In this document: piece after piece, positions 14,998 to 15,660 of the stretch
Position numbering within the stretch: position 1 is the stretch's first letter
Layout: each line of letters starts with the position of its first letter
Origin: Oscillospiraceae bacterium
Lineage (GTDB): Bacteria > Bacillota > Clostridia > Oscillospirales > Ruminococcaceae
NCBI GenBank assembly: GCA_017416665.1
Contig: JAFQBO010000255.1
Span: 1 to 15,660, forward strand
Direction: 5' to 3'
DNA: 15,660 bases
The notes under the pieces: model-generated
What the model was told of the DNA's origin: nothing
Database searches by the model: none
What the model saw: only the letters and a program-made list of their open reading frames with translations
Made by a program: the position numbers and the translations under genes

Positions 14998-15660
14998 TTG
15001 ATAACTGTAAACGAAGCAAAAAGACTGATAAAGAGAGCTTTACTTGCCAATATAGTCAGCGATAAGAAAAACCTTGCTATCACTCCGCTTATTTCAGGTA
15101 AGCATGGTATTGGTAAGTCGCAGATGATTAAATCGGTAGCTGATGATTTGGGCGGCGTATGTATTACTATTGAAGGTGGTACACTGAAAGAAGGCGAAAT
15201 TACAGGCTTACCTTATCAATACAAGGATGATGATGGAAATGTGAAGTTCCGCTTTTTACCTTATTATGCAGTTGAACGTATTCAGAAGGAACAACAGCGA
15301 ATATTTACAGACAGCGGAAAAGAACCGTCGGAATCGGTTTTATATGGTGATGAAAATAAATATGCATTTGATGACATTTCGTCAGACGAAAAGATATACA
15401 TGCTTAAATCAGGAACAGTAAAACCTGTTATTGTTTTCATTGATGAAATAAACAGAACAGAAAATTCTGTATATAAGGAACTTATGAATATTCTGCTTAC
15501 AAGAAGCGTAAACGGATATAACTTCCCTTGGTGGGTACTTTTTGTCGGTGCTATGAATCCAAGCACACAAAACAGTTTATATGCAACAAATGAAATGGAT
15601 CCGGCACAGCTTGACCGATTCCTTAAAATAAAAGTTTCCGATAATACAAGTGAATGGCTC
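14998..15660 (+). CDS. MoxR-type AAA ATPase, partial (C-terminus beyond the window)
   Basis: N-terminal 221 residues of an AAA+ ATPase of the MoxR/AAA_5 group, cut by the right edge. Starting at TTG 14998, directly after the preceding stop, it has AAGGAG at 14981-14986 (11-nt spacing, rather long). Walker A is GKHGIGKS (34-41), Walker B is VIVFIDE with D149 and E150, sensor 1 is GAMNPS with N187, and DPAQLDRF (201-208) carries the probable arginine finger R207. The segment between Walker A and Walker B is long (over 100 residues) and acidic, as in MoxR proteins. MoxR ATPases act as chaperone-like remodelers, usually with a von Willebrand factor A protein encoded next door; such a gene would be expected just right of the window. 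Its tight linkage to a type I system suggests a defence or conflict role. Confidence 0.88.
   Translation, partial: MITVNEAKRLIKRALLANIVSDKKNLAITPLISGKHGIGKSQMIKSVADDLGGVCITIEGGTLKEGEITGLPYQYKDDDGNVKFRFLPYYAVERIQKEQQRIFTDSGKEPSESVLYGDENKYAFDDISSDEKIYMLKSGTVKPVIVFIDEINRTENSVYKELMNILLTRSVNGYNFPWWVLFVGAMNPSTQNSLYATNEMDPAQLDRFLKIKVSDNTSEWL

Noticed and set aside
1..15660. tRNA, rRNA, CRISPR array, insertion sequence or riboswitch
   Set aside because: No cloverleaf, regularly spaced repeat, transposase motif or known riboswitch core was seen on reading both strands.

Overview
The window looks like chromosomal DNA of a low-GC Gram-positive gut or rumen bacterium, most probably a Clostridia member near Ruminococcus (Oscillospiraceae). 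This is inferred from the AT-rich coding bias, strong AGGAGG-type ribosome sites, frequent TTG and GTG starts, a lipoprotein-type sugar-binding protein, and a PcrA-like helicase of Firmicutes type. No rRNA, tRNA, CRISPR array, transposase or integrase is visible.

Layout. Positions 1-162 hold the tail of something left of the edge: a run of small palindromes and a strong rho-independent terminator on the + strand. Positions 250-3090 (- strand) encode a UvrD/PcrA-type superfamily 1 helicase with an unusual C-terminal extension of about 200 residues that carries a Cys/His cluster. It has its own extended -10 promoter and a 13-bp hairpin in its leader. Positions 3318-8139 (- strand) are a complete ribose operon in the order rbsD-rbsA-rbsC-rbsB-rbsK. 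It is transcribed from a near-consensus promoter at 8190-8218. A terminator-like hairpin between rbsB and rbsK probably lowers expression of the kinase. No rbsR regulator is present in the window.

A 292-bp divergent intergenic region (8140-8431) carries the rbs promoter leftward and a second promoter rightward. The rightward promoter drives a tightly packed + strand operon: hsdM (8432-9895), hsdS (9888-11021, overlapping hsdM by 8 nt), hsdR (11042-14350), an unrecognised 210-residue gene (14365-14997), and a MoxR-type AAA ATPase (from 14998, cut by the right edge). The first three form a type I restriction-modification system: HsdM methylates, HsdS chooses the DNA target, and HsdR translocates and cuts. 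The last two have no established place in type I systems. They abut each other without a gap and follow hsdR by 14 nt, so they are probably co-transcribed.

Most worth a second look are (a) the co-operonic coupling of a type I system to an unknown repeat-containing protein and a MoxR ATPase, which may continue into a MoxR/vWA-type conflict module beyond the edge; (b) an HsdR whose nuclease motif appears to lack the usual ExK lysine; and (c) the helicase-zinc-cluster fusion. All functional statements come from reading motifs by eye; no database search was run.
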